Shown here in pieces: positions 40,845-50,494 of a DNA stretch of 64,000 nt; the stretch's first letter is position 1, and the number at the start of each line of letters is the position of its first letter. The DNA lies in the NCBI GenBank assembly GCA_963840095.1, contig CAWIXN010000012.1, forward strand, positions 682,001 to 746,000, in the 5' to 3' direction. The notes beneath the pieces were generated by a model. The model saw only the letters and a program-made list of their open reading frames with translations. It searched no databases and had not been told where the DNA came from. The DNA is from DATBGO01 sp963840095. Its GTDB lineage: Bacteria; Actinomycetota; Actinomycetes; Streptosporangiales; Streptosporangiaceae. A program made the translations under genes and the position numbers.

Positions 40845-41387
40845 ATGACGAACACGCTCACCGCACAATTGCGGACAAACCGCGGAACGATCACCGTCCG
40901 GCTCTTCCCTGACCATGCGCCCAAGACGGTGCGGAACTTCGTGGACCTGGCGCAGGGGACACGTGAGTGGACCGATCCGCGGACCAGGCAGCGCACCCAG
41001 GCCAAGCTCTACGACGGGACGATCTTCCACCGGGTCATTCCCAACTTCATGATCCAGGGCGGTGACCCGCTCGGTACCGGTACCGGCGGCCCCGGCTACA
41101 AGTTCGCCGATGAGATCCATCCGGATCTGCGGTTCGACCGGCCTTACCTGCTGGCCATGGCCAACGCCGGCCCGGGGACCAACGGCTCGCAGTTCTTCAT
41201 CACTACCGTGCCCACGCCCCACCTCAACGGCAGGCACACCATCTTCGGCGAGGTCATCGAGGGCAGCGACGTAGTGGACCAGATCAGCAAGGTGGCGACC
41301 GGCCCCGCCGACCGTCCCGTCGACGACGTGGTGCTGGAGTCGGTGCAGATCGAGGGTGGCGACAGCGCCGGGAATTCCGCCGGATAG
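40845..41387 (+). CDS. cyclophilin-type peptidylprolyl isomerase
   Basis: A 180 aa cytoplasmic cyclophilin. Active-site features are FHRVIPNFMIQGGDPLGTGT with the catalytic Arg, MANAGPGTNGSQFFIT, and HLNGRHTIFGEVIEG. It catalyses cis-trans isomerisation of prolyl bonds. No signal peptide is seen. ATG 40845 precedes LTAQLRTNRGTITVRLFPDH, the family start. The rhomboid gene follows after 4 bp, so the two form an operon, an arrangement common near actinobacterial oriC. Confidence 0.95.
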   Translation: MTNTLTAQLRTNRGTITVRLFPDHAPKTVRNFVDLAQGTREWTDPRTRQRTQAKLYDGTIFHRVIPNFMIQGGDPLGTGTGGPGYKFADEIHPDLRFDRPYLLAMANAGPGTNGSQFFITTVPTPHLNGRHTIFGEVIEGSDVVDQISKVATGPADRPVDDVVLESVQIEGGDSAGNSAG

Positions 41388-41391
41388 CGCT

Positions 41392-42297
41392 GTGGCCATC
41401 CCCCCGGGCCCCGAATCCAGCCCGGCCACCAGCAGCGTTCCCACCTGCTACCGGCATCCGGGTCGCGAGACATACGTGTCGTGTACCCGGTGCGGCCGCC
41501 CGGCGTGCCCGGATTGCCTGCGTTCCGCCGCGGTCGGCCAGCAGTGCGTCGACTGCGTGCAGGAGGGCAACCGGAGCGTCAGGCAGCCGCACGCCGTGTT
41601 CGGCGGTCGTGCGGCCAGCGGTGCCATGGTGACCTGGGTGCTGGTCGGCCTCAACCTGGTGCTTTGGGTCGTCGAGCTGGCCCGCGCCAGCATCGGCTAC
41701 GACTGGGCGATGCTGGGGCAGGCCTTCTATGACGGCCGCCTGCAGGGCGTGGCGCAGGGCCAGTACTACCGGCTGATCACCTCAGCGTTCATGCCGCCTC
41801 CCGGCCTGGGCGGCTCCGGCATTCTGGACATCGCGTTCAACATGTGGGCGCTGATCCTGGTCGGCCCGGCCCTGGAGCGACTCCTCGGCCATGTGCGCTA
41901 TCTCACTATTTATCTGGTCAGCGCCCTGGGCGGCGGGGTGATGTTCTACCTCATCGGGCCGTCCAACCAGTTCGCGCTGGGCGCCTCGGGTGCGATCTTC
42001 GGCCTGTTCGGCGCGTGGTTCGTGGTGGCCAGGCGGCTGCGCCTGGACAGCAGGCAGATCGTCTTCCTGATCGTGATCAACCTGATCTTCGGCTTTGTGG
42101 TACCGAATATCGCCTGGCAGGATCATCTGGGCGGAATCCTGGCCGGAGGCCTGCTCACCGCGGCCTATGCGTATGCGCCACGGAATCAGCGGACGCTGTT
42201 TCAGATCGGGGCGACGGTAATGCTGCTGGCGGTGCTGGTGGTTGCGGTGATCTTCCGTAACCACCAGCTGGCCGCGGCCCTGACTAATTTCGGCTGA
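41392..42297 (+). CDS. rhomboid-family intramembrane serine protease
   Basis: A 301 aa protein. An N-terminal B-box-like zinc finger (CYRHPGRETYVSCTRCGRPA, then CPDCLRS and CVDC) is followed by six membrane helices. The catalytic Ser is in LGASGAIFGLFGAWF and the catalytic His in WQDHLGGILAGGLLTAAY. The oxyanion region in helix 2 is present (SGILDIAFNMWALILVG). It cleaves transmembrane substrates within the membrane; substrates unknown. GTG 41392 starts just after the cyclophilin stop. The cytosolic zinc domain could bind a partner. Confidence 0.92.
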   Translation: MAIPPGPESSPATSSVPTCYRHPGRETYVSCTRCGRPACPDCLRSAAVGQQCVDCVQEGNRSVRQPHAVFGGRAASGAMVTWVLVGLNLVLWVVELARASIGYDWAMLGQAFYDGRLQGVAQGQYYRLITSAFMPPPGLGGSGILDIAFNMWALILVGPALERLLGHVRYLTIYLVSALGGGVMFYLIGPSNQFALGASGAIFGLFGAWFVVARRLRLDSRQIVFLIVINLIFGFVVPNIAWQDHLGGILAGGLLTAAYAYAPRNQRTLFQIGATVMLLAVLVVAVIFRNHQLAAALTNFG

Positions 42298-42334
42298 GCC
42301 TGGGCTGGGGCTGAGGGTCCGGGCCGGGCGGCCC

Positions 42335-42589
42335 TTAGTGCCACTTGGTGGCGAGCATCACGCTGGCGATGATGAAGCCGAACCCGACGACCAGGTTCCA
42401 GTCCCCGATGGGCTGCTGAATGGGCGTGCTGCCCTGGGTGATGTAGAACAGCGCGATCCAGGCCAGCCCGAGCAGCAGGCAGGCCACCATGGTCGGAGCC
42501 AGCCAGCGCGGGCTGACCTTGGCCTTCGTTGACCTCGGCGGTGGGGTGTAGACCGCCTTGCTTCTCACGCGGGACTTGGGCACGATCAT
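42335..42589 (-). CDS. crgA: cell division protein CrgA
   Basis: An 84 aa protein with two membrane helices: RWLAPTMVACLLLGLAWIAL and LVVGFGFIIASVMLATKWH. The N-terminus KSRVRSKAVYTPPPRSTKAK is the CrgA signature. CrgA interacts with FtsZ-ring and septal wall synthesis proteins and delays septation in Streptomyces. Its position beside pknB, pbpA and rodA is conserved. It converges with the rhomboid gene. Confidence 0.95.
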   Translation of the reverse strand: MIVPKSRVRSKAVYTPPPRSTKAKVSPRWLAPTMVACLLLGLAWIALFYITQGSTPIQQPIGDWNLVVGFGFIIASVMLATKWH

Positions 42590-42755
42590 TCTCCTGATCT
42601 GCTCGCACCGGCACCGCGGGCTGTCGTGCTCGGCACGGTAGGCGCGTGCCGGGCAGCACGCGGGCCTTTCCTGGTAAGCGTAGTTGCTGAGGCCAGGCCG
42701 CGGGTACCCGCTGTGATACGGCTATCGGTCGGCGGCTTGTCGCCTGGGTGCCGGG

Positions 42756-44507
42756 TCATGGGCTGGCCGGGGGGGTGGTGCTCGGGCTGGGTGAGCTCGT
42801 CGACGGCGACGGGCTCGGTGAGCTGGTGCTCGGGCTCGGGGACGGCGCCGTCGCGACGTAGATAGTGACCTGGGAACCGGTCGACGCGGTTCCGCCGCTC
42901 GGATTCTGCGCGAACACGTCGCCGGGGGTGGCTGTCGACGGCCCGGCCGTGGTGATCGTGTTGACCGAGAACCCGTCACCGGTCAGGATCTGCCTGGCCA
43001 AGCTGGCCGTGTCGCCGATCACGGATGGCACCGGCACGCTGCCGCGGGAGTAGGAGAGGGTGATGAAGCTGCCCGGCAGTACTAGCGTGCCCGCCGACGG
43101 GCTCTCCCTCACCACCTGGCCCGCTGGTGCCGTGCTGTTGACTGGATCCTCCCTGACCTGCAGGCCCTTCCCTTGGACGATGTTCGCCGCCTGCGCGATC
43201 TGGTCGCCGCTCACATCAGGCACGGCCACCTTGCCGGGTCCGGTGGAGACGAACAGCTTGACCACGCTGTTCTTGGCCACGAAGCTCCCCACTGCGGGGC
43301 TGGTACTGATCACGTCGCCCCTGGGCGTGCTGCTCGAGGCTTGTCTCACCACGTCAGGCTGCAGATGGGCCTTCTCGATCGCCTTAACGGCCGCCGCCTG
43401 AGTCTCACCGGTGACCGGCGGCACCGCGATGTTGCCGCCGTTGCCGGAGATGTACCTGAATGCGAAGATCAGCCCGGCCGCCACCAACAGCGCGACCAGG
43501 ATCGCCACGATCCACGGCCAGCGTCGCCGGCGGCCGCTGGGCGGCTCCTGGTCCTCAGGCCCGTAGTCGTAGGGCGGGATCGCGCCGGTCGGGCCAGCCA
43601 CCGCGGTGGCGGCACCCATCCGCCGGGTTCCCGGATAGCTCGCCGCGCGGGTCGGCGCCGCCACCGGCACGCCGGACAGCGCGCGCTGGATGTCGTTGCG
43701 CATGTCGCCGGCCGACTGGTAGCGGTCGTTCGCATCCTTGGCCATCGCCTTGAGCACGATCGCGTCGGCCCAGCGGGGGATCTCCGGATCCACCACCGAC
43801 GGCGGCACCGGATTCTCGCGGACATGCTGGTAGGCGATGGCAACCGGGGAGTCGCCGGTGAACGGGGGGCGCCCGGTGAGCAGTTCGTACAGCAGGCAGC
43901 CGGTCGAGTACAGGTCACTGCGGGCGTCCACCCGCTCGCCCCGGGCCTGCTCCGGCGACAGGTACTGGGCGGTGCCGATGACCTGCGCGGTCTGGGTCAT
44001 CGTGGCCTGCGTGTCGCTGACCGCCCGGGCGATGCCGAAGTCCATCACCTTGACCTCGCCGGTCCTGGTCAGCATCACGTTGCCCGGCTTGATGTCCCGG
44101 TGCACGATGCCGTTGCGGTGGCTGTAGTCCAGGGCGCGCAGCACCCCGTCGGTGATCTCCAGGGCGCGCTCGGGCAGCAGCCGCCGGTCGTCGCGCAGCA
44201 GGTCGCGCAGGGTCCGGCCGTCCACGTACTCCATCACGATGTACGGGACGGGCGTAGCGCCGACCATGTCCTCGCCGGTGTCGTACACGGCCACGATCGA
44301 CGGGTGGTTGAGCGACGCGGCTGACTGGGCCTCGCGCCGGAACCTGGCCTGGAAAGTCTGGTCCCTGGCCAGGTCGTCGCGGAGCGTCTTCACCGCGACG
44401 ATGCGATCGAGACGGATGTCGCGGGCCCGGAAGACCTCGGCCATGCCGCCACGGCCGACGATCCCGTCGAGTTCGTAGCGGCCGCCGAGCAGCCGTGGCT
44501 GGGTCAT
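42756..44507 (-). CDS. pknB: PASTA-domain Ser/Thr protein kinase PknB
   Basis: A 583 aa membrane kinase. The catalytic domain (residues 8-275) has GRGGMAEVFRA, VAVKTL, IVHRDIKPGNVML, DFGIARA and an activation loop with Thr residues ATMTQTAQVIGTAQYLSPEQ. A transmembrane helix (RWPWIVAILVALLVAAGLIF, about residue 330) is followed by three extracellular PASTA domains that bind muropeptides (VAVPDVSGDQIAQAANIVQG is the clearest), then a Ser/Pro tail with SPSPSTSSPSPS. ATG 44507 is preferred to GTG 44516. It controls wall synthesis and division in actinobacteria and is last in the operon. Confidence 0.95.
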   Translation of the reverse strand: MTQPRLLGGRYELDGIVGRGGMAEVFRARDIRLDRIVAVKTLRDDLARDQTFQARFRREAQSAASLNHPSIVAVYDTGEDMVGATPVPYIVMEYVDGRTLRDLLRDDRRLLPERALEITDGVLRALDYSHRNGIVHRDIKPGNVMLTRTGEVKVMDFGIARAVSDTQATMTQTAQVIGTAQYLSPEQARGERVDARSDLYSTGCLLYELLTGRPPFTGDSPVAIAYQHVRENPVPPSVVDPEIPRWADAIVLKAMAKDANDRYQSAGDMRNDIQRALSGVPVAAPTRAASYPGTRRMGAATAVAGPTGAIPPYDYGPEDQEPPSGRRRRWPWIVAILVALLVAAGLIFAFRYISGNGGNIAVPPVTGETQAAAVKAIEKAHLQPDVVRQASSSTPRGDVISTSPAVGSFVAKNSVVKLFVSTGPGKVAVPDVSGDQIAQAANIVQGKGLQVREDPVNSTAPAGQVVRESPSAGTLVLPGSFITLSYSRGSVPVPSVIGDTASLARQILTGDGFSVNTITTAGPSTATPGDVFAQNPSGGTASTGSQVTIYVATAPSPSPSTSSPSPSPSTSSPSPSTTPPASP

Positions 44508-44653
44508 GTCTCGCACCTAAAGTTACCGCCCTGCGTCTTGGTGGTCCCGGCCGACCGGAGCGGCGGCAGTCACCGTCGGTGGCCGTTTAATATTCTCTGT
44601 TATCAAACTGCGGGGCCGCTCGCGCCACAGTCGCGCGCCCGGCTGGCGCGCGG

Positions 44654-46123
44654 TCATTTGAGCCCCAGGTAGGCCCGGATGATCGCCACAGCGATGGGGG
44701 CGGCCGCATCAGCGCCGAAGCCGCCGCCCTTGACTATGACGCCGACCGCTATCCGGGGGCTGTAAGCGGGCGCGAAGCAGGTGAAGACCGCGTCGTTGAG
44801 GCCGGTGTTGTTGATCCCGTTCTGCGCGGTGCCGGTCTTGCCCGCGATCAGGACGCCGGCCACGCTCGGGTTGGCGGTGGCGTAGGCGGTACCCGACGGG
44901 TTGTCGGTCACCTGCACCATCATCTGCCTCACGTAGCCCGCTACCTGAGGGGTGACCGGACGCGACAGCACCGACGGGCTGGCGTTCTGGATCGGGGTCA
45001 GGTCGGGTGCCTGGACCTGCTGGACCAGGTACGGGGTCATCAGGGTGCCGTTGTTGGCGATGGCGGCGGCGACCATGGCCTCCTGCAGCGGCGTCTCTGC
45101 GTCGTCGAACTGGCCGATCGCCGAGTAAGCGGTCAGCGCGGGGTCGGTGACGTGCGGGAACACGCTCGGCGTGACCGGCAGCGGGATGGTCAGGTTCGGG
45201 TTGTTGAAGCCGAAGTCGTTCGCGTAGCTGCGCAGCACCGGGCCGGTGAGCTTCATGCCGAGCGCGCCGAAGGCGGTGTTGCAGGACAGCGTGAACGCGA
45301 CGATGATCGGCGGGTTCCCGTCCCCGCAGGACTCGCCTCCGTCGTTGATCAGCACGTGGGTGGTGTTGGGCAGCGGCAGGCTGGTCGGCGCGGGCACGGT
45401 GGACTGCGGGTTCGCGACCTTGCCGGTGCTGAACGCGGCGGAACTGGTGATCACCTTGAACGACGACCCGGGCGGGAAGGTCGCGTCGATGGCCCGGTTG
45501 AGCAGCGGCTGGGCCGGGTCCTTGCGCAACGCCAGGTCGACCCGGTCGAGCTTCGTTCCGTCCAGCGTGGTGTAAACGTTCGGGTTGTACGACGGGTAAG
45601 ACGCGAGCGCCAGGATCGCGCCGGTGCTCGGGTCGATCGCGACCGCCGCCGCGTCGTGGCCCCCGTCATTCTTCAGTGCCTGGTAGGCGGCCTGCTGGGC
45701 GGCCGGGCTGATGGTGAGGTAGACGGTGGCGCCCAGTTTGGGCTTGCCGGTCAGCAGGCCGATCAGGTTGTGCACGGCCAGCCGGGGGTCGGTGCCGGCC
45801 AGTTCCTTGTCCTCGGCCGCCTCGATCCCGGTGGCGCCGTAGATCGAGTCGTAGCCGGTCACCGGGGCGTACGTCGCCCCGTCGGGGTAGTACCGCTGGT
45901 ATTCATTGGTGCCCTTGATCAGTCGGGATTCGGCGATCTTGACGCCGCCGCCGGCCACGATCGAGCCACGCTGGTACTGGAACTGCTGGTCGAAGGTCCT
46001 GGTGTTGAGCGGCTTGTTGGCCAGGCTGCCTGCCTCGAAGGCTTGCACGTAATTGACGTTGAGCAGCAGCAGCACGAACATGGCCAGGCAGGCCAGCGAG
46101 AGGCGGAGCAGCGCGCGGTTCAT
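44654..46123 (-). CDS. pbpA: penicillin-binding protein PbpA (transpeptidase)
   Basis: A 489 aa protein. N-terminal anchor LRLSLACLAMFVLLLLNVNY is followed by a PBP dimer-type region. The transpeptidase domain has the nucleophile in PPGSSFKVITS (SxxK), SxN as TLSCNTAFGALG, and KTG in IAGKTGTAQNG. It cross-links peptidoglycan at the septum or in elongation together with RodA. Its ATG overlaps the rodA stop (ATGA), so the two are coupled. The neighbouring pknB is known to act with PbpA in mycobacteria. Confidence 0.95.
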   Translation of the reverse strand: MNRALLRLSLACLAMFVLLLLNVNYVQAFEAGSLANKPLNTRTFDQQFQYQRGSIVAGGGVKIAESRLIKGTNEYQRYYPDGATYAPVTGYDSIYGATGIEAAEDKELAGTDPRLAVHNLIGLLTGKPKLGATVYLTISPAAQQAAYQALKNDGGHDAAAVAIDPSTGAILALASYPSYNPNVYTTLDGTKLDRVDLALRKDPAQPLLNRAIDATFPPGSSFKVITSSAAFSTGKVANPQSTVPAPTSLPLPNTTHVLINDGGESCGDGNPPIIVAFTLSCNTAFGALGMKLTGPVLRSYANDFGFNNPNLTIPLPVTPSVFPHVTDPALTAYSAIGQFDDAETPLQEAMVAAAIANNGTLMTPYLVQQVQAPDLTPIQNASPSVLSRPVTPQVAGYVRQMMVQVTDNPSGTAYATANPSVAGVLIAGKTGTAQNGINNTGLNDAVFTCFAPAYSPRIAVGVIVKGGGFGADAAAPIAVAIIRAYLGLK

Positions 46124-47556
46124 CCGGCCCGCACCACCTGGGTCATGCCCTCGTCCTGGATCGGCTGTGGGGCCGGCCGGCGCGCGGTGTCACTGATCCG
46201 CATGAGCAGCGCGATCAGCGCCCAGCTGGCGATCAGCGACGAGCCGCCTTGGGAGAGAAACGGGGTCGTGACGCCGGTCAGCGGGATCAGGCCGGTCACG
46301 CCGCCCACGATCACGAAGACCTGCAGCGCGATCACGAACGCGAGGCCGCCGGCCAGCAGCTTGGAGAACGGGTCGCGGACCGCGATCGCCGCCCGCAGCC
46401 CGCGCTGCACGATCAGGCCGAAGATGAGCAGCAGCGCCATCAGGCCGGTCAGCCCGAGTTCCTCGCCGAACGCGGTGATGATGAAGTCGCTTTGCGCCAG
46501 CGGGGTCAGGTACGGCTGGCCATGGCCGAGGCCGGTGCCGAAGACGCCACCGAAGCCCATCCCTTCCAGGCCCTGCACCAGCTGGTAGGCGGGGCCCGCC
46601 GGATTGTTACCAGCGAACGGGTGCAGCCAGATGGTGAACCGCTCGCCGACGTGGGCGAACAGCTTGCTGGCGGTGTAGGCGCCGAAGACGAACAGGCCGA
46701 TCCCGATCAGCAGCCACGAGGTGCGCTGGGTGGCCACGTACAGCATCGCCACGAACATCCCGAAAAAGATCGCCGAGGTGCCGATGTCGGTCTCGAAGAC
46801 CAGGATGAGCAGGCTGGCTGCCCAGGCGATGAGCACCGGGCCGAGGTCACGGCCGCGGGGCAGGTCGACGCCCAGGACCCGGCGGCCCGCCAGCGCCAGC
46901 ACGTCCCGCTTGGCGACGAGGTAGCCGGCGAAGAACACGGCCAGCGCCAGCTTGGCGAACTCGCCCGGCTCGAGCGAGAACCCGCCCAGGATGATCCACT
47001 CCTTGGCGCCGTTCACCACGCTCATGCTGGAGGGCAGCACGGTCGGGATGGCCAGCAGCACCAGGCCGGCCGCGCCGAGGGTATAGGTGTAGCGCTGCAG
47101 CACGCGAGGCTCCCTGATGAAGGCGAGCACCGCGACGAAAGCGGCCACCCCCACCGCGCTGTACATCACCTGCATGGCCGTGGAGGATGCGGTCATGGTG
47201 CTGATCTGCAGGCCCGGGTTGCCGTTCCGGCCCGCCTCCTGCAGCCGGTAGATCATCACGATCCCGAGCCCGTTGAGCAGGGCAGCGAGCGGCAGCAGCA
47301 GCGGATCAGCCCACGGGGCCAGCCACCGGACCGCCAGGTGCGCCGCGCCGACGATGACCGCGAACGCAGCGCCGTAGACGGCCAGGCCGGACGGGAGCTT
47401 GCCGTTCATCCCGAGCCCGACGCTCGCGTAGGCGAAGATGACGACCCCGACCGCGAAGATGAGCATGACCAGCTCGGTTCCGCGCCTGCCGCGCGGCATG
47501 GGGGCCGGTGTGTCTGACGCGGCGGACGCCCGCGCCGCTTGGGGGGCAGCCGTCAC
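46120..47556 (-). CDS. rodA: SEDS-family peptidoglycan polymerase RodA/FtsW
   Basis: A 478 aa protein with about 10-12 membrane helices. SEDS markers include KEWIILGGFSLEPGEFAKLA, DLGPVLIAWAASLLILVFET and ALIALLMRISDTARR near the C-terminus. It polymerises glycan strands from lipid II and works with PbpA. The start is GTG 47556 in GTGA, overlapping the pstP stop by 4 nt; a longer frame to 47688 lies inside pstP and is not used. Confidence 0.93.
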   Translation of the reverse strand: MTAAPQAARASAASDTPAPMPRGRRGTELVMLIFAVGVVIFAYASVGLGMNGKLPSGLAVYGAAFAVIVGAAHLAVRWLAPWADPLLLPLAALLNGLGIVMIYRLQEAGRNGNPGLQISTMTASSTAMQVMYSAVGVAAFVAVLAFIREPRVLQRYTYTLGAAGLVLLAIPTVLPSSMSVVNGAKEWIILGGFSLEPGEFAKLALAVFFAGYLVAKRDVLALAGRRVLGVDLPRGRDLGPVLIAWAASLLILVFETDIGTSAIFFGMFVAMLYVATQRTSWLLIGIGLFVFGAYTASKLFAHVGERFTIWLHPFAGNNPAGPAYQLVQGLEGMGFGGVFGTGLGHGQPYLTPLAQSDFIITAFGEELGLTGLMALLLIFGLIVQRGLRAAIAVRDPFSKLLAGGLAFVIALQVFVIVGGVTGLIPLTGVTTPFLSQGGSSLIASWALIALLMRISDTARRPAPQPIQDEGMTQVVRAG

Positions 47557-49067
47557 GCCGGTGCCCCCTGCAGGCCTGTGCAGTAGGAGGGCACGACCGG
47601 CTTGGCTGGATACGGCTTCGCCTTGGGCACGATCAGCTTGCCTTTCACCCGCTTCGGCTTGGGCGGCGGGGGCTTGGCCGCCTGCCATTTCTGCACGGCG
47701 GCCACCGCGACCTGGCAGTTGTAAGCGTGCTGGATGTTGACCACGATCTGCTTGGCGTCACTGAGGCTGCTTGCCGTGATCGTGTTCTTGATCTGCGGGA
47801 GGTCGTTGGCCGTCACGTGCGATACCGGGATGCCGGTCCGCTGGTAGACGCTGGACAGGTTCAGCCCGGCGACCTGCTCGTTGACCCCGCGGTAGATGAT
47901 CACCTGTTGACCGTCGGTGCCCACGTAGTACTGGCCCTGGGTATAGCGCCAGGCCGCGTACCCGCCGGCGGCAATGACGATGACCAGGATGGCCAGGACG
48001 GAGGTGACCACCGGCCAGCGCCTGCGGGGCAAGCCATCCTCGGCGCCGTCTTCGGCGCCACCGTAGTCCGCGTCGTCGTCTTCGGGCTCGGCCAGGCCGG
48101 TGGCCGCACCCGGCCGGGTCGCCGTCTGCGGCCTGGCCGCGCCGCCCGGCCTGGTGGGCAGGCCGGTCCTCGGCGTGATCAGCGATCCCGCGGCGGCTGA
48201 CGGCCGGGCGGTGGTCTGGAGGCCGGGCTCGGTGAGCTGCCTGGCGCGGACCGCCGGGCTGTCGCTGCGCAGCCTGGGCCGGCCGTCGCCGTTCGACGCG
48301 GCGCCCGCGATGACCGTTGCCTTGGTCGCGGCGCCGGGCTCGGCGGCGGTGTCGATCACGTCAGCCACGATGCAGGTGATGTTGTCCGGGCCGCCGCCGC
48401 GGATGGCCAGATCGATCAGCTGGTGGACGGCCTCCTCGGGGTCGGCGACCTGCATCAGCGTCTTCTGCAGGGTCTGCTCGCTGACCACGTCCGACAGCCC
48501 GTCGCTGCACAGCAGGTACCGGTCTCCCACGCTGGCTTCGCGCACGGTCAGGTCCGGTTCAGCCTCGGTGCTGCTCTGCAGTGCCCGCATGACCAGGGAT
48601 CGCTGCGGATGGGTGTGGGCCTGCTCGGGGCTGAGCCGGCCGTCGTCGACCAGCGACTGGACCAGCGTGTGATCGTGGGTGATCTGATAGAGGCTGCCGT
48701 CTCGCAGCAGGTAGGCGCGCGAGTCGCCGATATGGCAGACCGCGACCGTCGAGCCGGACCAGAGCATGGCGGTGAGCGTGGTGCCCATGCCCTCGGTCGA
48801 CGGATCCTGCGTGCTCATCTCGTGCAAGGTCGCGTTAGCGCTGGCGACGGCCGCCGACAGCACCTGCAGCAGGTCGCTGACCGGCAGCTCTTCGTCAAGC
48901 CCGGCCAGCGCCGAGATGGCCACCGCACTGGCCACCTCACCCGCGGCGTGCCCGCCCATGCCGTCGGCGATGGCAAGCAAATGAGGGCCCGCGTAAGCCG
49001 AGTCCTCGTTCCCCTCGCGGAGGAGGCCGACATCTGAGCGGACCGCATAGCGGAGTGCAAGTGTCAT
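47553..49067 (-). CDS. pstP: PP2C-family Ser/Thr phosphatase PstP
   Basis: A 504 aa protein. The PP2C domain (residues 5-240) has GNEDSAYAG, AIADGMGGHAAGEVAS, VCHIGDSRAYLLRDG, LLCSDGLSDVV and GGGPDNITCIV, with the metal Asp residues present. A low-complexity Ala/Arg/Asp linker, one membrane helix (WPVVTSVLAILVIVIAAGGY) and an extracytoplasmic domain of about 130 residues follow. It dephosphorylates PknB and its substrates. ATG 49067 is in ATGA with the fhaB stop. Confidence 0.95.
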   Translation of the reverse strand: MTLALRYAVRSDVGLLREGNEDSAYAGPHLLAIADGMGGHAAGEVASAVAISALAGLDEELPVSDLLQVLSAAVASANATLHEMSTQDPSTEGMGTTLTAMLWSGSTVAVCHIGDSRAYLLRDGSLYQITHDHTLVQSLVDDGRLSPEQAHTHPQRSLVMRALQSSTEAEPDLTVREASVGDRYLLCSDGLSDVVSEQTLQKTLMQVADPEEAVHQLIDLAIRGGGPDNITCIVADVIDTAAEPGAATKATVIAGAASNGDGRPRLRSDSPAVRARQLTEPGLQTTARPSAAAGSLITPRTGLPTRPGGAARPQTATRPGAATGLAEPEDDDADYGGAEDGAEDGLPRRRWPVVTSVLAILVIVIAAGGYAAWRYTQGQYYVGTDGQQVIIYRGVNEQVAGLNLSSVYQRTGIPVSHVTANDLPQIKNTITASSLSDAKQIVVNIQHAYNCQVAVAAVQKWQAAKPPPPKPKRVKGKLIVPKAKPYPAKPVVPSYCTGLQGAPA

Positions 49068-49567
49068 TTGCGCAGTTCCAGAACGGTCTTGCCGATACGG
49101 ATCGGCACGCCGACCGGCACCGGGGTTGGCTGGGTTACCTTCTGGCGGTCGAGGTAGGTGCCGTTGGTCGAACCCAGGTCCTCGACAATCCACTGACCAT
49201 CCTGTGGAAACAGCCGGGCATGTCGGGTGGAAGCGTAGTCATCGTTAAGCACCAGTGTGGCATCATCCGCGCGGCCGATGGTGATTTGCTGCCCGCCCGC
49301 CAGATCCAGCGTGGTACCGGCCAGCGCTCCCGCCGTGACCAGCAGGTGCTGGGGGGCGCCCCGGCCGCCGGCTGGCCTGCTCTTCCTGGGCGGCTTGGCA
49401 GGCGCGGGCTGCCTCGGCCGGGCCGCGGCGCGCTGTCTGCGCTGCCTGCGCGCGGAGGCCGCCGAGCCGAACAGGTCAGTGCGCACGACTCCGACGGCCG
49501 CTATGACGAACAGCCACAGGACCGCGAGGAACCCAAGCCTGATCAGGGTAAGGGTGAGCGCATTCAT
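49064..49567 (-). CDS. fhaB: FHA-domain protein FhaB (FipA/FtsZ-interacting type)
   Basis: A 167 aa protein. An N-terminal membrane helix (TLTLIRLGFLAVLWLFVIAA) and a basic linker (RRQRRQRAAARPRQPAPAKP) precede the FHA domain at the C-terminus: ITIGRADDATLVLNDDYAST, RHARLFPQDGQWIVEDLGST, NGTYLDRQKV. The GR, SxxH-type (STRHA) and STNGT motifs bind phosphothreonine. It recruits phosphorylated division proteins. Its stop overlaps the pstP start (ATGA). Confidence 0.93.
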   Translation of the reverse strand: MNALTLTLIRLGFLAVLWLFVIAAVGVVRTDLFGSAASARRQRRQRAAARPRQPAPAKPPRKSRPAGGRGAPQHLLVTAGALAGTTLDLAGGQQITIGRADDATLVLNDDYASTRHARLFPQDGQWIVEDLGSTNGTYLDRQKVTQPTPVPVGVPIRIGKTVLELRK

Positions 49568-49652
49568 CCGGTCATATGTCCTTGGCTGGCGCCTGCCGTC
49601 GGTCGGGGCGTGGCTGGCACGGTCGGGTGGTCGGGGCGGGGTTTCGCAGGGA

Positions 49653-50408
49653 TCAGTAAATGCCATCCCTGCGGAACACCAGTGTGGTGCGGCCTAGCGT
49701 CACCTGGGTGCCGTCGTTCAGCGTGACCCTGCGCACCGGCTGTCCGTTAACGAAGGTTCCGTTGGTCGAGCCTAGGTCGACGAGCACGACCTCGCCGTCC
49801 TCTACTCGCAGCTCGGCGTGATGCCTGGACACGCCAGGATCGACGAGACGTAGGTCACAGTCGGTCCCGCGGCCGAGTATGGTCAGCGGCGCGCTCAGCT
49901 CGAAGGTGCGCTGCGTGTTGCCATCCGGGCCCGCCTCGGGCCCGGAGACAAGCAGCCGCGGCCGCCCCGCGAAGTGACCTGGCGGGCTGGGCAGGTCGCT
50001 GGTGGGCCTGCGGATCTCGCCGTCCTCTACCGTGGTGCCGCGGATGACTCCGGAGCGGATCCTGAACGTGCCTGTGGTCAGGTCGGGCACCCCCTCGAAG
50101 CGCATCCGCACCGGGCCCACGAAGGAATAGCCCTGTTCCCTCGCATGCTCGCGAGCGAGGGTGGCCAGCTCGACGCCGAGGCTGTCCGCGTACACGTTGA
50201 GGCGCTCATGGTCAGTCTCCGCGAGCTCGACGACGAAGTCGTTGGGCACCAGAGTCCTGCCGTGCGCAACGATCGCGGCACGGTCGTCCATCTCGCGTTG
50301 CACCGCGCTCGCGATCTCGACCGGCTCGAGCTCGGACTTGAACGCACGCGCGAACGCACCCTCGACCATGTCCTCCAGGCGGTGCTCGAAGCGCTGCAGA
50401 ACGCCCAC
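49653..50408 (-). CDS. fhaA: FHA-domain protein FhaA with DUF3662
   Basis: A 251 aa protein starting at GTG 50408 after AAGGAGGT. The N-terminal DUF3662 domain (residues 1-125) starts RFEHRLEDMVEGAFARAFKS and contains VPNDFVVELAETDHERLN. The C-terminal FHA domain has TILGRGTDCDLRLVDPGVSR, HHAELRVEDGEVVLVDLGST and NGTFVNGQPV. It binds phosphorylated PknB targets such as MviN/FhaA partners in mycobacteria. It begins the operon, and a TACTAT -10-like box lies at about 50445-50440. Confidence 0.95.
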   Translation of the reverse strand: MGVLQRFEHRLEDMVEGAFARAFKSELEPVEIASAVQREMDDRAAIVAHGRTLVPNDFVVELAETDHERLNVYADSLGVELATLAREHAREQGYSFVGPVRMRFEGVPDLTTGTFRIRSGVIRGTTVEDGEIRRPTSDLPSPPGHFAGRPRLLVSGPEAGPDGNTQRTFELSAPLTILGRGTDCDLRLVDPGVSRHHAELRVEDGEVVLVDLGSTNGTFVNGQPVRRVTLNDGTQVTLGRTTLVFRRDGIY

Positions 50409-50494
50409 CAGGGGTACCTCCTTCCCCTACTCGCATCCGATAGTATCGGCGCAGCGCTACAGCTGGAGTACGTGCTAAGGTGACTCCTTGCCCA

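Noticed and set aside
45152..46588. 478-codon frame opposite pbpA
   Set aside because: Antisense to a gene with intact SxxK, SxN and KTG motifs; low-complexity Arg/Val/Gly peptide.
47557..47688. Longer N-terminus for RodA
   Set aside because: It lies wholly inside pstP; the GTGA overlap at 47553-47556 is the normal coupled start.
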